Assembly (NCBI GenBank): GCA_036490175.1
Contig: DASXEJ010000302.1
Location: 1-45,563 of the forward strand
Origin: Pirellulales bacterium
GTDB taxonomy: Bacteria; Planctomycetota; Planctomycetia; Pirellulales; JACPPG01
Reading direction: 5' to 3'
DNA length: 45,563 bases
Program-made: the position numbers and the translations under genes
The notes under the pieces: model-generated
The model's database searches: none
Told to the model about the DNA's origin: nothing
The model's input: the letters and a program-made list of their open reading frames with translations, nothing else
Part shown: positions 1-9,403 of the stretch, one piece after another
Numbering within the stretch: the first letter of the stretch is position 1
Layout of the letters: every line of letters begins with the position of its first letter

Positions 1-213
1 CCGTCAATAGTATGCTCAAGCGGCTCCTCGGAGCAGCACTACGGGCAAGATCTTACTGGAGCCAGTGCCGTGAAATCCTCCTGCGAGCCATCACACTCAA
101 CGTGATGATCCTCAGGCCATGCCACGGTTTCTACAGAGCAACACTGACTCGGTAAGCTGTGGCGTGATCGCCCTTGTAAGGGCCTACTTCGCGCTCGAGA
201 ACAGCCACTCCGC

Positions 214-1359
214 TTATTTGACTTCCAACATCCGCTCGAGCGCCACGAGCGCCCAGCGCGATGTTTCGGCATCGACCTCGACGATGTTCACCGGCGTGCC
301 GGCCGCCAAGTTCTCGATGCTCCAGCACAAGTGCGCCAAATCGATGCGATACATCGTGGCACACATGCACACGACCGGCGACAGAAAGTGTATCTCCTGT
401 TCTGGATGCTCTTGCTTGAGCCGATTCACCAGGTGCAACTCGGTGCCGATGACCCATTTGGTTCCGGATGGTGCAGACTCGACCTCGCGAATGATCTTGC
501 CGGTGGACCCGCTCATGTCTGCCTTGTCGACGACTTCGCGCGTGCATTCCGGATGCACCAAGACGTTAATGCCGGGGAACTTTTCGCGAAACTGTTCGAT
601 GTGCTCCGGCCGGAACATCTGATGAACGCTGCAGTGCCCTTTCCAGAGTACGACGCGGCTGCCGGCAAGTGCCTCGGCCGTGTTGCCGCCGAATTCGTCG
701 GCATGAGGATCCCATACCGGCATCTCCTCGACCGGGATGCCCATTCGCAGCGCCGTATTGCGTCCTAGATGTTGATCAGGAAAAAATAGCACGCGACGCC
801 TACGGCGGAAAGCCCATTCGAGTACCGCTGCGGCGTTGCTGGATGTGCAAACAATGCCACCGTGCTGGCCACAAAATGCCTTCAGGCTGGCAGCTGAGTT
901 CACATAAGTGACGGGCGTGATATCAGCGGTGTCGATCACGTCGCCCAACTCACTCCAGCAGTTTTCAACCTGGTCGATCATCGCCATGTCGGCCATTGAG
1001 CAGCCCGCTGCCATATCGGGCAGAATCACCTTGACGCGTTCTCCGCCGCGTTCGATCAGCGGTTCGGGGCGGTTCGCCAGCACGTCGGCCGTCTCGGCCA
1101 TGAAGTGGACGCCACAAAATACAATGGCGCGACAATCGCGACTGTCGGCCGCCATGCGGCTGAGTTGATAGCTGTCGCCGCGCAGATCCGCCAGCGCGAT
1201 GACCTCGTCCTGCTGATAATGATGACCAAGAATTAGCAACCGATTCCCAAGTTCGTTGCGAACAGCCTGGATTCGAGCGCGCAACGTCTCGTTTTCGAGC
1301 GCCTTGTACGGTTGCAGCTCGTAGCGAGGCTTGGCGGAAGAAGCTAACGCGACACTCAT
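214..1359 (-). CDS. nadA: quinolinate synthase NadA
   Basis: Condenses iminoaspartate with dihydroxyacetone phosphate to quinolinate, the second step of de novo NAD synthesis; cytosolic [4Fe-4S] enzyme. From the ATG at 1359 the protein has 381 residues. The three expected cluster ligands are visible: Cys120 in AAGCSMADM, Cys243 in WKGHCSVHQMF and Cys331 (or Cys333) in SPVVCMCATM. The N-terminal substrate motif LGHHYQQDEV and the FCGVHFMAETA motif are also present, so the enzyme looks intact. An upstream in-frame ATG at 1416 would add 19 unremarkable residues; neither start has a Shine-Dalgarno, and 1359 fits the family length better. No partner NadB or NadC is in the window, and no riboswitch was recognised upstream. 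The identification is firm; only the start is uncertain. Confidence 0.95.
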   Translation of the reverse strand: MSVALASSAKPRYELQPYKALENETLRARIQAVRNELGNRLLILGHHYQQDEVIALADLRGDSYQLSRMAADSRDCRAIVFCGVHFMAETADVLANRPEPLIERGGERVKVILPDMAAGCSMADMAMIDQVENCWSELGDVIDTADITPVTYVNSAASLKAFCGQHGGIVCTSSNAAAVLEWAFRRRRRVLFFPDQHLGRNTALRMGIPVEEMPVWDPHADEFGGNTAEALAGSRVVLWKGHCSVHQMFRPEHIEQFREKFPGINVLVHPECTREVVDKADMSGSTGKIIREVESAPSGTKWVIGTELHLVNRLKQEHPEQEIHFLSPVVCMCATMYRIDLAHLCWSIENLAAGTPVNIVEVDAETSRWALVALERMLEVK

Positions 1360-1603
1360 GCTCTGGAAACCTAATGACGTGGATAAAGTCCTATCGGCAG
1401 CCTCGCGCCCCGACATAACATCGTTTGGTGTACCACTCTTAGGTACAGACGACAGACGGGTTGGATTGGCAGGGTCAGGTTGCCTAAGTATATCCCTGGA
1501 CTAATCCACGAGACAGCTGGCCAAGACGGTGCTGCTCAATGTGGTGGGACGGTCGGAACGCGCTGTCAGGACGTCGTTCAGTCCCTAGAGTCTCGCGCCG
1601 GAC

Positions 1604-2323
1604 TTAGCTTGCTGAGACGATTCCGTGGCGAACGGCAAATCGTGTCAACTCGACAGTTTTGTGAATCCCTAACTTGCCCATGATTCGGGCCTTGTGATTC
1701 TCGACCGTATTGTGACTGATTCCTAGCATCCGAGCGCAATCTTGCACTCTTAGTCCACGTGCCAAATGCGTCAGAACTTCGAGTTCGCGCGAGGTTAGTA
1801 ACGCAGACGAAGGCTCCCCCTCGCCACCGCTACGTCGGTATGGCAGCTTTTGCCTCTCACCCTGCTCGACAGCCGGTAATCTGGGGAATGCTGTTCCACC
1901 TGCAGCGATATTCTCGAGCGCTTCTGCAAAATCGTTCCAAGGTTCACACTTGGTCGAATAGCCCGACGCACCGCATTCGAGGGCGCGACGAATGTGGGCC
2001 TCGGAAGGAAATTCGTCCAGCAAGATAACGCGTGTCCGCGAGGTGTGAGAAGCAAGCGTCCGCGCGGCGCGGAAAGCGTTCGGCATTGCCGCGTCGATCA
2101 CCGCGATCGCCGTCGGCACGCGCTCGGCGGCGGAAAGAGCTTGCAGGGCGTCACTTGTCACGAGCGCCACGGAAAAGCCGGGCAGGGCGGATACCGAGCG
2201 CGCCAGCAGCTCTGCCACCAGCAACTGGTTATCGACCACCATGACGGTGATGCGACGACGTCTCGGATTCGACGCCGCAGTCTTCCCACGGCGTGGGAAC
2301 GACTTCTTCGATGATTTCGGCAT
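1604..2323 (-). CDS. NarL/LuxR-family response regulator with degenerate receiver
   Basis: Probable transcription regulator of 239 residues. The N-terminal receiver-like domain (about 25-150) has VMVVDN with Asp31, a phosphoacceptor candidate Asp77 in AVIDAAMP, and Lys125 in YSTKCEP. The C-terminal LuxR-type helix-turn-helix (about 177-232) reads LTSRELEVLTHLARG then GISHNTVENHKARIMGKLG. The ATG at 2323 is preferred over one at 2377 because a G-rich Shine-Dalgarno (GGGGGCAG) sits just upstream. The receiver pocket is atypical: one acidic residue instead of two at the end of beta-1, and Asp103 in ILLDEF where a Thr or Ser is usual. Phosphorylation may therefore be weak or absent. No histidine kinase is adjacent, so its signal is unknown. 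It is divergent from the secreted-protein gene at 2720. Confidence 0.85.
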   Translation of the reverse strand: MPKSSKKSFPRRGKTAASNPRRRRITVMVVDNQLLVAELLARSVSALPGFSVALVTSDALQALSAAERVPTAIAVIDAAMPNAFRAARTLASHTSRTRVILLDEFPSEAHIRRALECGASGYSTKCEPWNDFAEALENIAAGGTAFPRLPAVEQGERQKLPYRRSGGEGEPSSALLTSRELEVLTHLARGLRVQDCARMLGISHNTVENHKARIMGKLGIHKTVELTRFAVRHGIVSAS

Positions 2324-2719
2324 GCATCTGCCCCCGGTTTTCCGCTTGCCGCGCGAAATCGTGCTGGCACGGCGCAAGTGCGCGCCGTGTGCTTGCTAAA
2401 TTTCGGCCATTTCGCGGCTTCAAGATGAGCGGGAAGGTACTGATGAGACGTGACAACGGGCTGTCTTACCGTGACACCGGCGCAGCCGAAATAATCCCAA
2501 CCGGTCCCGTAATACGTCCCCGACTGTCCAACGCCGGTCCGGGAAGCTATCAGTGGTGCCTCCTCCGATCGTATAAAAATCGTGCAAATCTCCCCGCCAG
2601 CACACCGGCATGGTTTGCTCTACAGGCAAATGCCACTGGTATCTATAATTCGCCGCCCCGTTCCGACCTGAGGCATTTTGCGGGCAACCAATTATCGCTG
2701 ACTTAGCCGGGAGAACTCG
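2324..2719. other. divergent intergenic region
   Basis: The 396-base spacer between the divergent response regulator and the secreted-protein gene. A perfect TATAAT lies at 2644-2649 on the plus strand, about 70 bases before the ATG at 2720, but no good -35 hexamer stands 16-18 bases upstream of it, so it is only a weak promoter candidate. Open frames crossing the spacer on both strands have shadow-like composition. Regulatory sites for both genes are expected here, but no operator could be recognised. Confidence 0.3.
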
Positions 2720-3775
2720 ATGCAACTCCGCATGCACGTGCCTTCGAGAACAACTGCTTGCATCTGCCTCGGGCTTTCTGCCCTATGGACGACGTTTGTC
2801 CGGGCGGACGTGGAAGTCGAGATGCGCGTTGGAGATACGGCATACCTGCAACACGAGGTCGAGTCCGTTCAGCAAACGGTCGATTGGACCAGTCTGTTTC
2901 TAGCGGAATTCGCCATCGGCGGTTCGATCGTTAATCCCTATTGCGACGTCCATGGTCTGTCGCAAGGAAAAAACCGCTTTGTCCCTTACCTGAGCAGCAC
3001 GGAAGCCGCGCCAATCCCAGATGGGGTGGATTTCGGGCACGCGTCGGATGTGGAAGTGAACGGTGTACGCCAGAGCCAATGGTCGATTACCGGCGTTTTC
3101 GAAACCCATACGACGCCCTCGCTGGAACAACTCGGCCTGTATAACGAGCCGTCGGACGCTGACCAGCCGTCGCAGGCGGATCACGACGCCGTGCTTGGCA
3201 TTGACAGCGTCTCGTTGCCACAACCGAACGCGGGGCAACAAACGCGTGCGAACAAGGCTTGCCCAGTGTTTGATGCGGAAGCCGGTTCGCTCCCGCACGG
3301 CCGACTTTCAACTCCGTTACGCCAGGGCGAGGCCGCCACAGAGATTTTGAAGTTGCGACGCACGCTGGGTGTGAATCCCATCGCCGGCACGATCTTCGAT
3401 GCTCCGGCCGGCGAGACGACTGCCTGGGCTAGGGATACACCTAGCGGCAATGCCACTTGTACTGTGGCCGATGACCGCTGCCTCGCCGAGGCCATCCGCG
3501 TGCTCGAAGCGGAACAGGATGCCGCCGAGCAATCGGTGGGCCAATACAACCAGTGGCCCGTGCCAGAGGCCTTTCCAGCGTGCCATAGTGACCAATTGCG
3601 ACCCGCTGAGCAAAAGCTCGAAGAGGCAGCCGATCTACTGGAGAAAATCGGCCAATTCGAGCGGGCTGACGCGATACGTGAACTGGCAAGCCAGGTGCGT
3701 CAGGACGCCAGGCAGTGCGAACGACAAGCACAAAAGGCACCCGTCCAAATATTCTCTGACCTCTACGCACGTTAG
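2720..3775 (+). CDS. secreted protein of unknown function
   Basis: A 351-residue protein, not recognised as a known enzyme. The N terminus (MHVPSRTTACICLGLSALW, then FVRADVEVEM) looks like a Sec signal peptide with cleavage after FVRA, so export is likely. The central part is Asp/Glu- and Pro-rich with no catalytic motif I can see. Residues about 290-340 form a charged amphipathic helix (AEQKLEEAADLLEKIGQFER and onward), a helical motif of a kind I associate with exported planctomycete proteins. The ATG at 2720 has a GGGAG Shine-Dalgarno eight bases upstream, which fixes the start. It stands alone between the divergent regulator and the pilus locus. The gene is likely real; its function is unknown. 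Confidence 0.75.
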   Translation: MQLRMHVPSRTTACICLGLSALWTTFVRADVEVEMRVGDTAYLQHEVESVQQTVDWTSLFLAEFAIGGSIVNPYCDVHGLSQGKNRFVPYLSSTEAAPIPDGVDFGHASDVEVNGVRQSQWSITGVFETHTTPSLEQLGLYNEPSDADQPSQADHDAVLGIDSVSLPQPNAGQQTRANKACPVFDAEAGSLPHGRLSTPLRQGEAATEILKLRRTLGVNPIAGTIFDAPAGETTAWARDTPSGNATCTVADDRCLAEAIRVLEAEQDAAEQSVGQYNQWPVPEAFPACHSDQLRPAEQKLEEAADLLEKIGQFERADAIRELASQVRQDARQCERQAQKAPVQIFSDLYAR

Positions 3776-4177
3776 GCGATCGCCGAACTTTGGATCCTCA
3801 AAGATCTTCTTTTCTCTCAACCAGATCGATCGCCGGCCCTTTAGTTGGCGCACCCGCCTGCAGGTTGGCAGAGGGGCGGCCGGCTTATCGCATTTATTAG
3901 TTTCCTAACGATCCTCGTGGCCACGACAAGGTTCGTGCGACCGCGCTAGGGCCTGATTCGCGTCCATCTGTTTGACAGGCCAACGGCACGCCATTACTCT
4001 GAACCACAACAGGGCTTAGGCACTTTTCAGAGGCGGAGGCATTCGCCCCCGTTGCTTGCTCCGTCGGCGCAAACATCACGTCGTTCGGCCGTTGAGCTTA
4101 CGCGGAATAGAACCGGCTCGTGTTATGTGCGGGCGCGAAGCGCTTCCTCCTTTTTCGTTTTTTCTGCCGCTACAACT
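3776..4177 (+). other. spacer upstream of the pilus locus
   Basis: About 400 bases without a convincing gene. A perfect TTGACA occurs at 3972-3977; 16-17 bases on, ATTACT (3993-3998) is a poor -10, so this is a possible but weak promoter for the ATPase gene that follows. The reading frame of that gene is open back to 4052, but the extra 42 residues are Ser/Arg/Phe-rich and do not resemble the family, so I treat them as non-coding leader. Confidence 0.3.
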
Positions 4178-5929
4178 ATGACAACTTCCAACTCCCCAAG
4201 TCGAAAGCCGCCGATGGCATCTGGGAAGCGCGACTTTTCAGAGATATTGATTCGCCAAGGTGTAATCAGTGCCGACCAATTGGCCGAAGCCAATCAACTG
4301 TCGCGAGCGTCAGGGGTTAAGGTGGGCGACGCCCTGGTGCGGCTCGGCTATGCCAATAGTGAAGAGGTGATGCGGGCCATCGCACAGGAGCATGGCCTGG
4401 ATTACATCAATCTCAGCGAAGTTGTAATTCCGCCCGCGGTCGTCGAATTGGTGCCAGAGTCTGTCGCGCGCGAAAACGTCATCCTGCCCATGGCAAAGGA
4501 AGACGACTCGCTGAAGGTGATCGTCAGCGACCCGAACGACCTGGATACGCTGGACAAGCTGCGATTTATTCTGAATTGCAAGGTCGATATCGCCCTGGCT
4601 CCGCGTGAACATATCGTCGACGCGATCAATCGCCATTACGGCCAGACCGAGGGCGAAAGCGCTGACTCGATGTTGCAGGAGTTCACCGACACCGCCATCG
4701 ACTTTACCGAGACAGTGGAGTCGACCGACAGTTCGGCCGAGGTCATCGATGAAACCAGCGCGCCGATCGTACGCCTGGTCCAATTGATCATCACCGAGGC
4801 CGTTCAGTTGCGGGCCTCGGATATTCACGTCGAGCCATTTGAGGATCGGGTGCGGGTCCGTTACCGCATCGACGGCGTATTGGTCGAGCGAGACGCCGCC
4901 CCCCGCCGACTGTTGGGTGCCATCCTGTCCCGCATCAAGATTTTGGGCAAAATCGACATCGCCGAACGTCGCCGCCCCCAGGACGGGCGGATCAAGGTCA
5001 CCGTGGGAGAAAAGGAGCTCGACCTGCGCGTCAGCGTCCTCCCCACCAACCACGGCCAATCGGTGGTCATGCGAGTTTTGGACAAAGACAGCATCAAGGT
5101 CGGCCTGCGTCAGCTGGGCCTGGCCGAGGAAGACTTCCGAGCCTTCAATCAGCTTATCAAGCGACCCAACGGCATTATCCTTGTGACCGGCCCGACCGGC
5201 TCAGGTAAAACGACCACCCTCTACGCGGCTCTGAACGACCTGAATCGACCCGATAGGAAGATCATCACCGCCGAGGATCCGGTCGAGTATTACCTGCCCG
5301 GGATCAATCAGGTGCAGGTCAGCCACGGTATCGGGCTGGACTTTGCCCGCATCATTCGCTCAATGTTGCGCCAGGCCCCGAACGTGATCCTCGTGGGTGA
5401 GATGCGAGATGCCGAGACCGCCGAGATGGGAATCCAAGCATCTCTGACTGGACACTTAGTATTCAGTACGCTACATACGAACGATGCGCCTGGAGCTATT
5501 ACGCGCATGGTCGACATGGGGGTGCCGTCCTATCTGGTCGCCAGCAGTGTGATCGCCATCCTCGCGCAACGGCTTGTGCGGGTTGTATGCACGAAGTGCA
5601 AGCAGCCCTACATGCCTTCGGATGCCATTTTGGAGACCGCCGGCATCCGTCGCGAAATCGCCGAGAAGGCTCATTTTTCCAAAGGAAAAGGGTGCGGAAA
5701 CTGCCAACGCAGCGGCTACCGCGGGCGCATCGGCATCTACGAGTTGCTGTTGATGAAGACCAAAATTCGCGAGATGGCCTTCCAAGGCGCGTCGACTCAA
5801 GAAATACGTAAGGTCGCAATGGCAAACGGGATGAAGACGCTTTACCAGGACGGCATGCTGAAAGCGATGAAGGGCATTACAAGTATCGAAGAGGTTTTTC
5901 GCGTGGCCAAACGAACCGGCAACGAGTAA
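4178..5929 (+). CDS. pilB: PilB/GspE-family assembly ATPase (copy 1)
   Basis: Hexameric cytoplasmic ATPase that powers assembly of the pilus or pseudopilus. 583 residues from the ATG at 4178. An N-terminal MshEN/T2SSE_N domain (about 18-150, starting FSEILIRQGVISADQL) is followed by the GspE core. Walker A GPTGSGKT is at about 338-345, the Asp box is ITAEDPVEYY, Walker B VILVGE is at about 403-408, and the His box contains STLHTNDA. A tetracysteine zinc site is complete: Cys471, Cys474, Cys506 and Cys509 (CTKC...CGNC). All motifs look active. The start is uncertain: there is no Shine-Dalgarno at 4178, and an ATG at 4214 is also possible. It is the first gene of the pilus/T2SS-like locus and is separated from pilT by a structured spacer. 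A second paralogue lies at 7585. Confidence 0.93.
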   Translation: MTTSNSPSRKPPMASGKRDFSEILIRQGVISADQLAEANQLSRASGVKVGDALVRLGYANSEEVMRAIAQEHGLDYINLSEVVIPPAVVELVPESVARENVILPMAKEDDSLKVIVSDPNDLDTLDKLRFILNCKVDIALAPREHIVDAINRHYGQTEGESADSMLQEFTDTAIDFTETVESTDSSAEVIDETSAPIVRLVQLIITEAVQLRASDIHVEPFEDRVRVRYRIDGVLVERDAAPRRLLGAILSRIKILGKIDIAERRRPQDGRIKVTVGEKELDLRVSVLPTNHGQSVVMRVLDKDSIKVGLRQLGLAEEDFRAFNQLIKRPNGIILVTGPTGSGKTTTLYAALNDLNRPDRKIITAEDPVEYYLPGINQVQVSHGIGLDFARIIRSMLRQAPNVILVGEMRDAETAEMGIQASLTGHLVFSTLHTNDAPGAITRMVDMGVPSYLVASSVIAILAQRLVRVVCTKCKQPYMPSDAILETAGIRREIAEKAHFSKGKGCGNCQRSGYRGRIGIYELLLMKTKIREMAFQGASTQEIRKVAMANGMKTLYQDGMLKAMKGITSIEEVFRVAKRTGNE

Positions 5930-5955
5930 TCACCTGCGGCCACAGTGCAGGAGCG

Positions 5956-6264
5956 TCACCTGTCGTCGTCAGATGGTGCTTCGGCAACTTCTGGAGGTAC
6001 AGCGCAGTGGCAGGACGACGACACGCTTTGCCGTCCGACCGGGCAGACGCCGTGACACGTTACAGCCGATTCGTAGTGGTCGAAGTGAACAAGCGGATAG
6101 GTACGGATTCAGAGAAGCGCAGTGATCGTGGCGAGTAAATGTTGAGTCGTGGGTGAAGGCAGCGAATAATCCCTAGCCAGGCAACACCGTGTCCTTCCGA
6201 GGAGCACGGCTGAGTCATTTCTTGCAGGGTTGCCGTCCCGAGGGGGGACGGTCGACCAACTCAG
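5956..6264 (+). ncRNA. candidate structured RNA or structured leader of pilT
   Basis: The 420-base gap between ATPase 1 and pilT has no credible gene but strong potential stems. (1) 5961-5970 pairs perfectly over 10 bp with 6014-6023, enclosing a hairpin (about 5971-5992) capped by a c(TTCG)g tetraloop at 5980-5983. (2) 6187-6195 pairs with 6200-6209 (9 bp, one bulged G) around a TCCG loop. (3) 6233-6239 pairs with 6245-6251 (CCGTCCC/GGGACGG), and CTGAGT 6210-6215 with ACTCAG 6259-6264 can close a longer helix around it. None is followed by a T tract, so a simple intrinsic terminator is not the best reading. I do not recognise a known riboswitch consensus; the GEMM core is absent. It could be a 5' leader, an independent RNA or an attenuator. 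Confidence 0.3.
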
Positions 6265-6352
6265 TCGCAAGCGGATGAGCGGTGTTGGGGGATTTCAGGG
6301 GTGCCCCGACCGACGCGGCTTGCCATAGGCCAATCGCGTGGGAGGCACTTTC

Positions 6353-7483
6353 GTGGGAACGATCTTAATCGACAAACTGTTGCAGACAGTGGTCACCCAA
6401 GGGGCCAGCGATCTGCACATCTCCGTCGGCCAACCGCCGGTTCTGCGGTTGCACGGCCGCATGCGCAAGCTGGAAACCAAAGTGCTCACCGGGGAAGATA
6501 CCGTGAGCCTGATGAAAAGCATTACGCCCGAGCGCTGTCAGCAGGAATTGCAAGAGGTCGGCGGTAGCGACTTCGGATTCGCCTTTGGATCCGCGGCCCG
6601 TTTCCGGGTGTCGATCTTCAAGCAAAAGGGCAACATCGGCATGGTGTTGCGGCAGATTCCCAACAAGTTCCTGAGCATGGATCAGTTGGGCCTGCCGGTC
6701 GTTTGTAAAGAATTGATTATGCGTCCGCGAGGCCTGTTTCTCGTTACAGGCCCAACTGGGTCGGGCAAGTCGACCAGTCTGGCCAGCATGATCAACTATC
6801 TGAACGAAAATGTTGACCATCACATCATCACGATCGAAGATCCGATCGAGTTCTATCACGAACATAAAAAATCGACCGTCAACCAGCGCGAAGTAGGCGT
6901 CGATGTGCCAAGTTTCGCCGAGGCCATTCGCCGCGCCTTGCGGCAAGACCCGGACGTGATTCTGGTAGGCGAAATGCGCGACCTGGAGACGATCGAGGCC
7001 GCCATCACGGCCGCCGAAACCGGGCACGTCGTTTTCGGCACTCTGCACACCACCGGCGCGCAAGGCACGGTCAACCGCATCATTGACGTCTTCCCGACCA
7101 GCCAGCAGGATCAGATTCGCACGCAATTGTCGACGTCGATTATCGGGATCCTCTCGCAAGCGCTGCTACCGCGGATCAGCGGCGGCCGCGTTGCCGCGCA
7201 CGAGCTACTGGTCGTCACCTCTGCAATCGCCAACCTGATTCGCGAGAACAAGACGTTCCGCATCAATTCGTCGATTCAGACCGGCATGAAGTACGGCATG
7301 CAGCTGCTGGACGATCACATGTTCAAGCTGTGGCGCGAGGGAATCGTCGACAAGGAGGAAGTGATGGTTAAGTCCAACTCTCCTGACGATATGAAGCGCC
7401 GCTTCGAGCGGGCCGAGAAGGGCATGTTCGAAGACGAAGAAAACCGTGGCGATAAGGATAAGAAGGAAAAGGACGAGCACTAA
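6353..7483 (+). CDS. pilT: PilT twitching-motility / retraction ATPase
   Basis: Hexameric ATPase that drives pilus disassembly and retraction. 376 residues from the GTG at 6353, chosen because a GGAGG Shine-Dalgarno stands at 6340-6344; an earlier GTG at 6338 would overlap that site. Visible motifs: N-terminal [13 protein letters not shown], Walker A GPTGSGKS (about 133-140), Asp box TIEDPIEF, the PilT signature [11 protein letters not shown] (about 191-201), Walker [10 protein letters not shown] and the His box [20 protein letters not shown]. The C terminus ends in a highly charged Asp/Glu/Lys tail (about 355-376) that is longer than usual. The tetracysteine zinc site of PilB is absent, as expected. 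It lies between the two PilB-like genes, which argues for a retractable pilus rather than a pure secretion pseudopilus. Confidence 0.95.
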   Translation: MGTILIDKLLQTVVTQGASDLHISVGQPPVLRLHGRMRKLETKVLTGEDTVSLMKSITPERCQQELQEVGGSDFGFAFGSAARFRVSIFKQKGNIGMVLRQIPNKFLSMDQLGLPVVCKELIMRPRGLFLVTGPTGSGKSTSLASMINYLNENVDHHIITIEDPIEFYHEHKKSTVNQREVGVDVPSFAEAIRRALRQDPDVILVGEMRDLETIEAAITAAETGHVVFGTLHTTGAQGTVNRIIDVFPTSQQDQIRTQLSTSIIGILSQALLPRISGGRVAAHELLVVTSAIANLIRENKTFRINSSIQTGMKYGMQLLDDHMFKLWREGIVDKEEVMVKSNSPDDMKRRFERAEKGMFEDEENRGDKDKKEKDEH

Positions 7484-7584
7484 ACCCCGCGCGCATTGTC
7501 GCGGATCGGCGGTGCGGAAATCAAACGTCGGACAGGTATGAAAAGGCTCGCGTACTAAGGCGCAGCGATAAAGGCACAGCAGCT

Positions 7585-9300
7585 ATGGCAATGCGACGTA
7601 TTGGCCAAATCTTCGTCGATCTTGGCTTCATCTCCGACGAACAGCTCGAGCTGCTGCTAGAAGAGCAGCAGCAACGCCCCGATGAGTTGCTCGGCCAGGT
7701 GGCCGAGGGAATGGGCCTGGTCTCCGACGACCAGTTAGCCCAGGCGTTGGCCGAACAGATGAACATGCAGGTGATCGGCCTTTCCGAGGTCGTCGTCCCG
7801 CCCGAGGTGTTGGCCTACGTGACCGAGCCGATGGCTCAGCTGTACCGTATCATCCCGATCAGCTTCAAGAACGGCACGCTGGTGATCGCCATGTGCGACC
7901 CGCAGAAGCTGTCCATTCTGGACGAGCTGCGGAACTTCTTAGGCTACGACGTGCGCGCCGTGGTCGCCACCGAGCGCGACATCAAAGGCGCTCTCGACCG
8001 CTACTACGCCACGGCCGAAAGCGTCGAGTCGTTGATTACCGACATGGAGCAGGACAAGGACCTGGCCAAGGCCGCCGCGCTAATCGGCCGCGAAGGTCCC
8101 ATCGACCTGACCAGCGTCGAAGCTCTGGCCGATAGCGCCCCGGTGCGCAAGCTATTGAATATGGTGTTACTGCTGGCGATCAAGGATCACGCCAGCGACT
8201 TGCACTTCGAGCCGTTTGAAAACGAGTTCAAGATTCGTATCAAGGCTGACGGCGTGTTGTACGAAATGGTACCCCCGCCGCGGCATTTGGCGTTTGCCAT
8301 TACCACGCGCATCAAAGTCATGGCCAACCTCGACATTGCCGAGCGTCGCTTGCCGCAGGACGGCCGCATCGAGCTGAGCGTCGGCGGCCATCCCGTCGAC
8401 TTGCGGGTGGCCGTGCTGCCCACGATGTTCGGCGAGAGCGTGGTCATGCGGGTGTTGGACCGCTCGGTCGTCAAGCTCGACCTCAACGGCGTGGGCATGA
8501 ACGCCGACCTGATGCGGCAATTTCGCGTGGTTATCGGCAAGCCCAACGGCATCGTACTCGTGACGGGGCCAACAGGATCGGGCAAAACCACGACGCTCTA
8601 CTCGGCGCTTTCCGAGTTGAATCATATTTCCGACAAGCTCATTACGACCGAAGACCCCATCGAGTACGACATCGACGGTATCGTGCAGGTGCCGATCGAT
8701 GCATCGATCGGCAATACATTCGCTATGTGCCTGCGCGCTATCCTCCGCCAAGATCCCGACCGCATCCTGGTTGGCGAAATCCGCGACGTGGAAACGGCCG
8801 AGATCGCCGTGCAGGCTTCACTTACCGGCCACATGGTGTTTAGCACGCTGCACACCAACGATGCCCCCAGCACGATCACGCGTTTGCGCGACATGGGTGT
8901 GGCGCCGTTTTTGATCACCGCCACGGTCGAGGCGATCCTGGCGCAACGATTGGTGCGACGCGTCTGCTCCAATTGCCGCGAAGAGGTCCGGCCGGCAGGC
9001 GAGATGCTCGCCGAACTACAGCTCACTCCGACCGACGTCGCCGACAAGAAATTCTTCCGCGGCAAAGGCTGCGATACGTGCAACAACACCGGCTACAAAG
9101 GGCGCGTTGGTTTGTTCGAGTTGATGATCATGAACGAGGATCTGCGCGAGATGGTGATCCGCAACGCCTCGACAGATGATATCCGCGACAAAGCCCGCAG
9201 CTACGGAATGGTCACGCTCCGCGACGCCGGCATGCAAGCCGTCTACGGCGGCACCACGACCATCGAAGAGGTTGTCCGCGAAACGATTGTGGAAGGATAA
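7585..9300 (+). CDS. pilB: PilB/GspE-family assembly ATPase (copy 2)
   Basis: Second assembly ATPase, 571 residues, about 100 bases after pilT. An N-terminal MshEN-type domain starts IGQIFVDLGFISDEQLELL. Core motifs: SDLHFEPFE, Walker A GPTGSGKT at 328-335, Asp box TTEDPIEY, Walker B ILVGEIRD, His box STLHTNDAP, and a complete tetracysteine site Cys461, Cys464, Cys496, Cys499. All catalytic motifs look intact, so both copies could be active. The paralogues differ in the linker and N-terminal domain, suggesting different partners or signals. The ATG at 7585 has only a weak AAGG upstream; an ATG two codons later is an alternative. It is followed at 9404 by pilC. Confidence 0.93.
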   Translation: MAMRRIGQIFVDLGFISDEQLELLLEEQQQRPDELLGQVAEGMGLVSDDQLAQALAEQMNMQVIGLSEVVVPPEVLAYVTEPMAQLYRIIPISFKNGTLVIAMCDPQKLSILDELRNFLGYDVRAVVATERDIKGALDRYYATAESVESLITDMEQDKDLAKAAALIGREGPIDLTSVEALADSAPVRKLLNMVLLLAIKDHASDLHFEPFENEFKIRIKADGVLYEMVPPPRHLAFAITTRIKVMANLDIAERRLPQDGRIELSVGGHPVDLRVAVLPTMFGESVVMRVLDRSVVKLDLNGVGMNADLMRQFRVVIGKPNGIVLVTGPTGSGKTTTLYSALSELNHISDKLITTEDPIEYDIDGIVQVPIDASIGNTFAMCLRAILRQDPDRILVGEIRDVETAEIAVQASLTGHMVFSTLHTNDAPSTITRLRDMGVAPFLITATVEAILAQRLVRRVCSNCREEVRPAGEMLAELQLTPTDVADKKFFRGKGCDTCNNTGYKGRVGLFELMIMNEDLREMVIRNASTDDIRDKARSYGMVTLRDAGMQAVYGGTTTIEEVVRETIVEG

Positions 9301-9309
9301 GGACGTAAA

Positions 9310-9393
9310 CGATGAAAGCAAAATGATAAATGATGAGTAACAAGAGGACGCTTGCGCGGTCCCTTTCGTCATTCCGCATTTTGCATTTCCTTC
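9310..9393. repeat. degenerate ATTCATC/GATGAAT-type intergenic repeat
   Basis: The pilB2-pilC spacer is built from short degenerate units: GATGAAAGCAAAATGATAAA-like text on the left and its inverse style (CGTCATTCCGCATTT at 9367-9381) on the right. The right-hand unit matches 12332-12346 (CGTCATTCAGCATTT) with one mismatch in 15. The bias differs clearly from the GC-rich flanks. Confidence 0.45.
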
Positions 9394-9403
9394 GGAGCTT
9401 GCC

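Noticed and set aside
4310..5059. Minus-strand frame of 249 codons opposite the first ATPase gene
   Set aside because: Antisense to a clearly identified gene; long antisense frames are common at this GC and codon bias.
5930..6352. Known c-di-GMP (GEMM) riboswitch upstream of pilT
   Set aside because: This would be an attractive fit for a pilus gene, but the conserved core sequence and paired helices of the class could not be found.
8167..8751. Minus-strand frame of 194 codons opposite the second ATPase gene
   Set aside because: Antisense shadow of a conserved ATPase, His/Asp-rich as expected from reversed codons.
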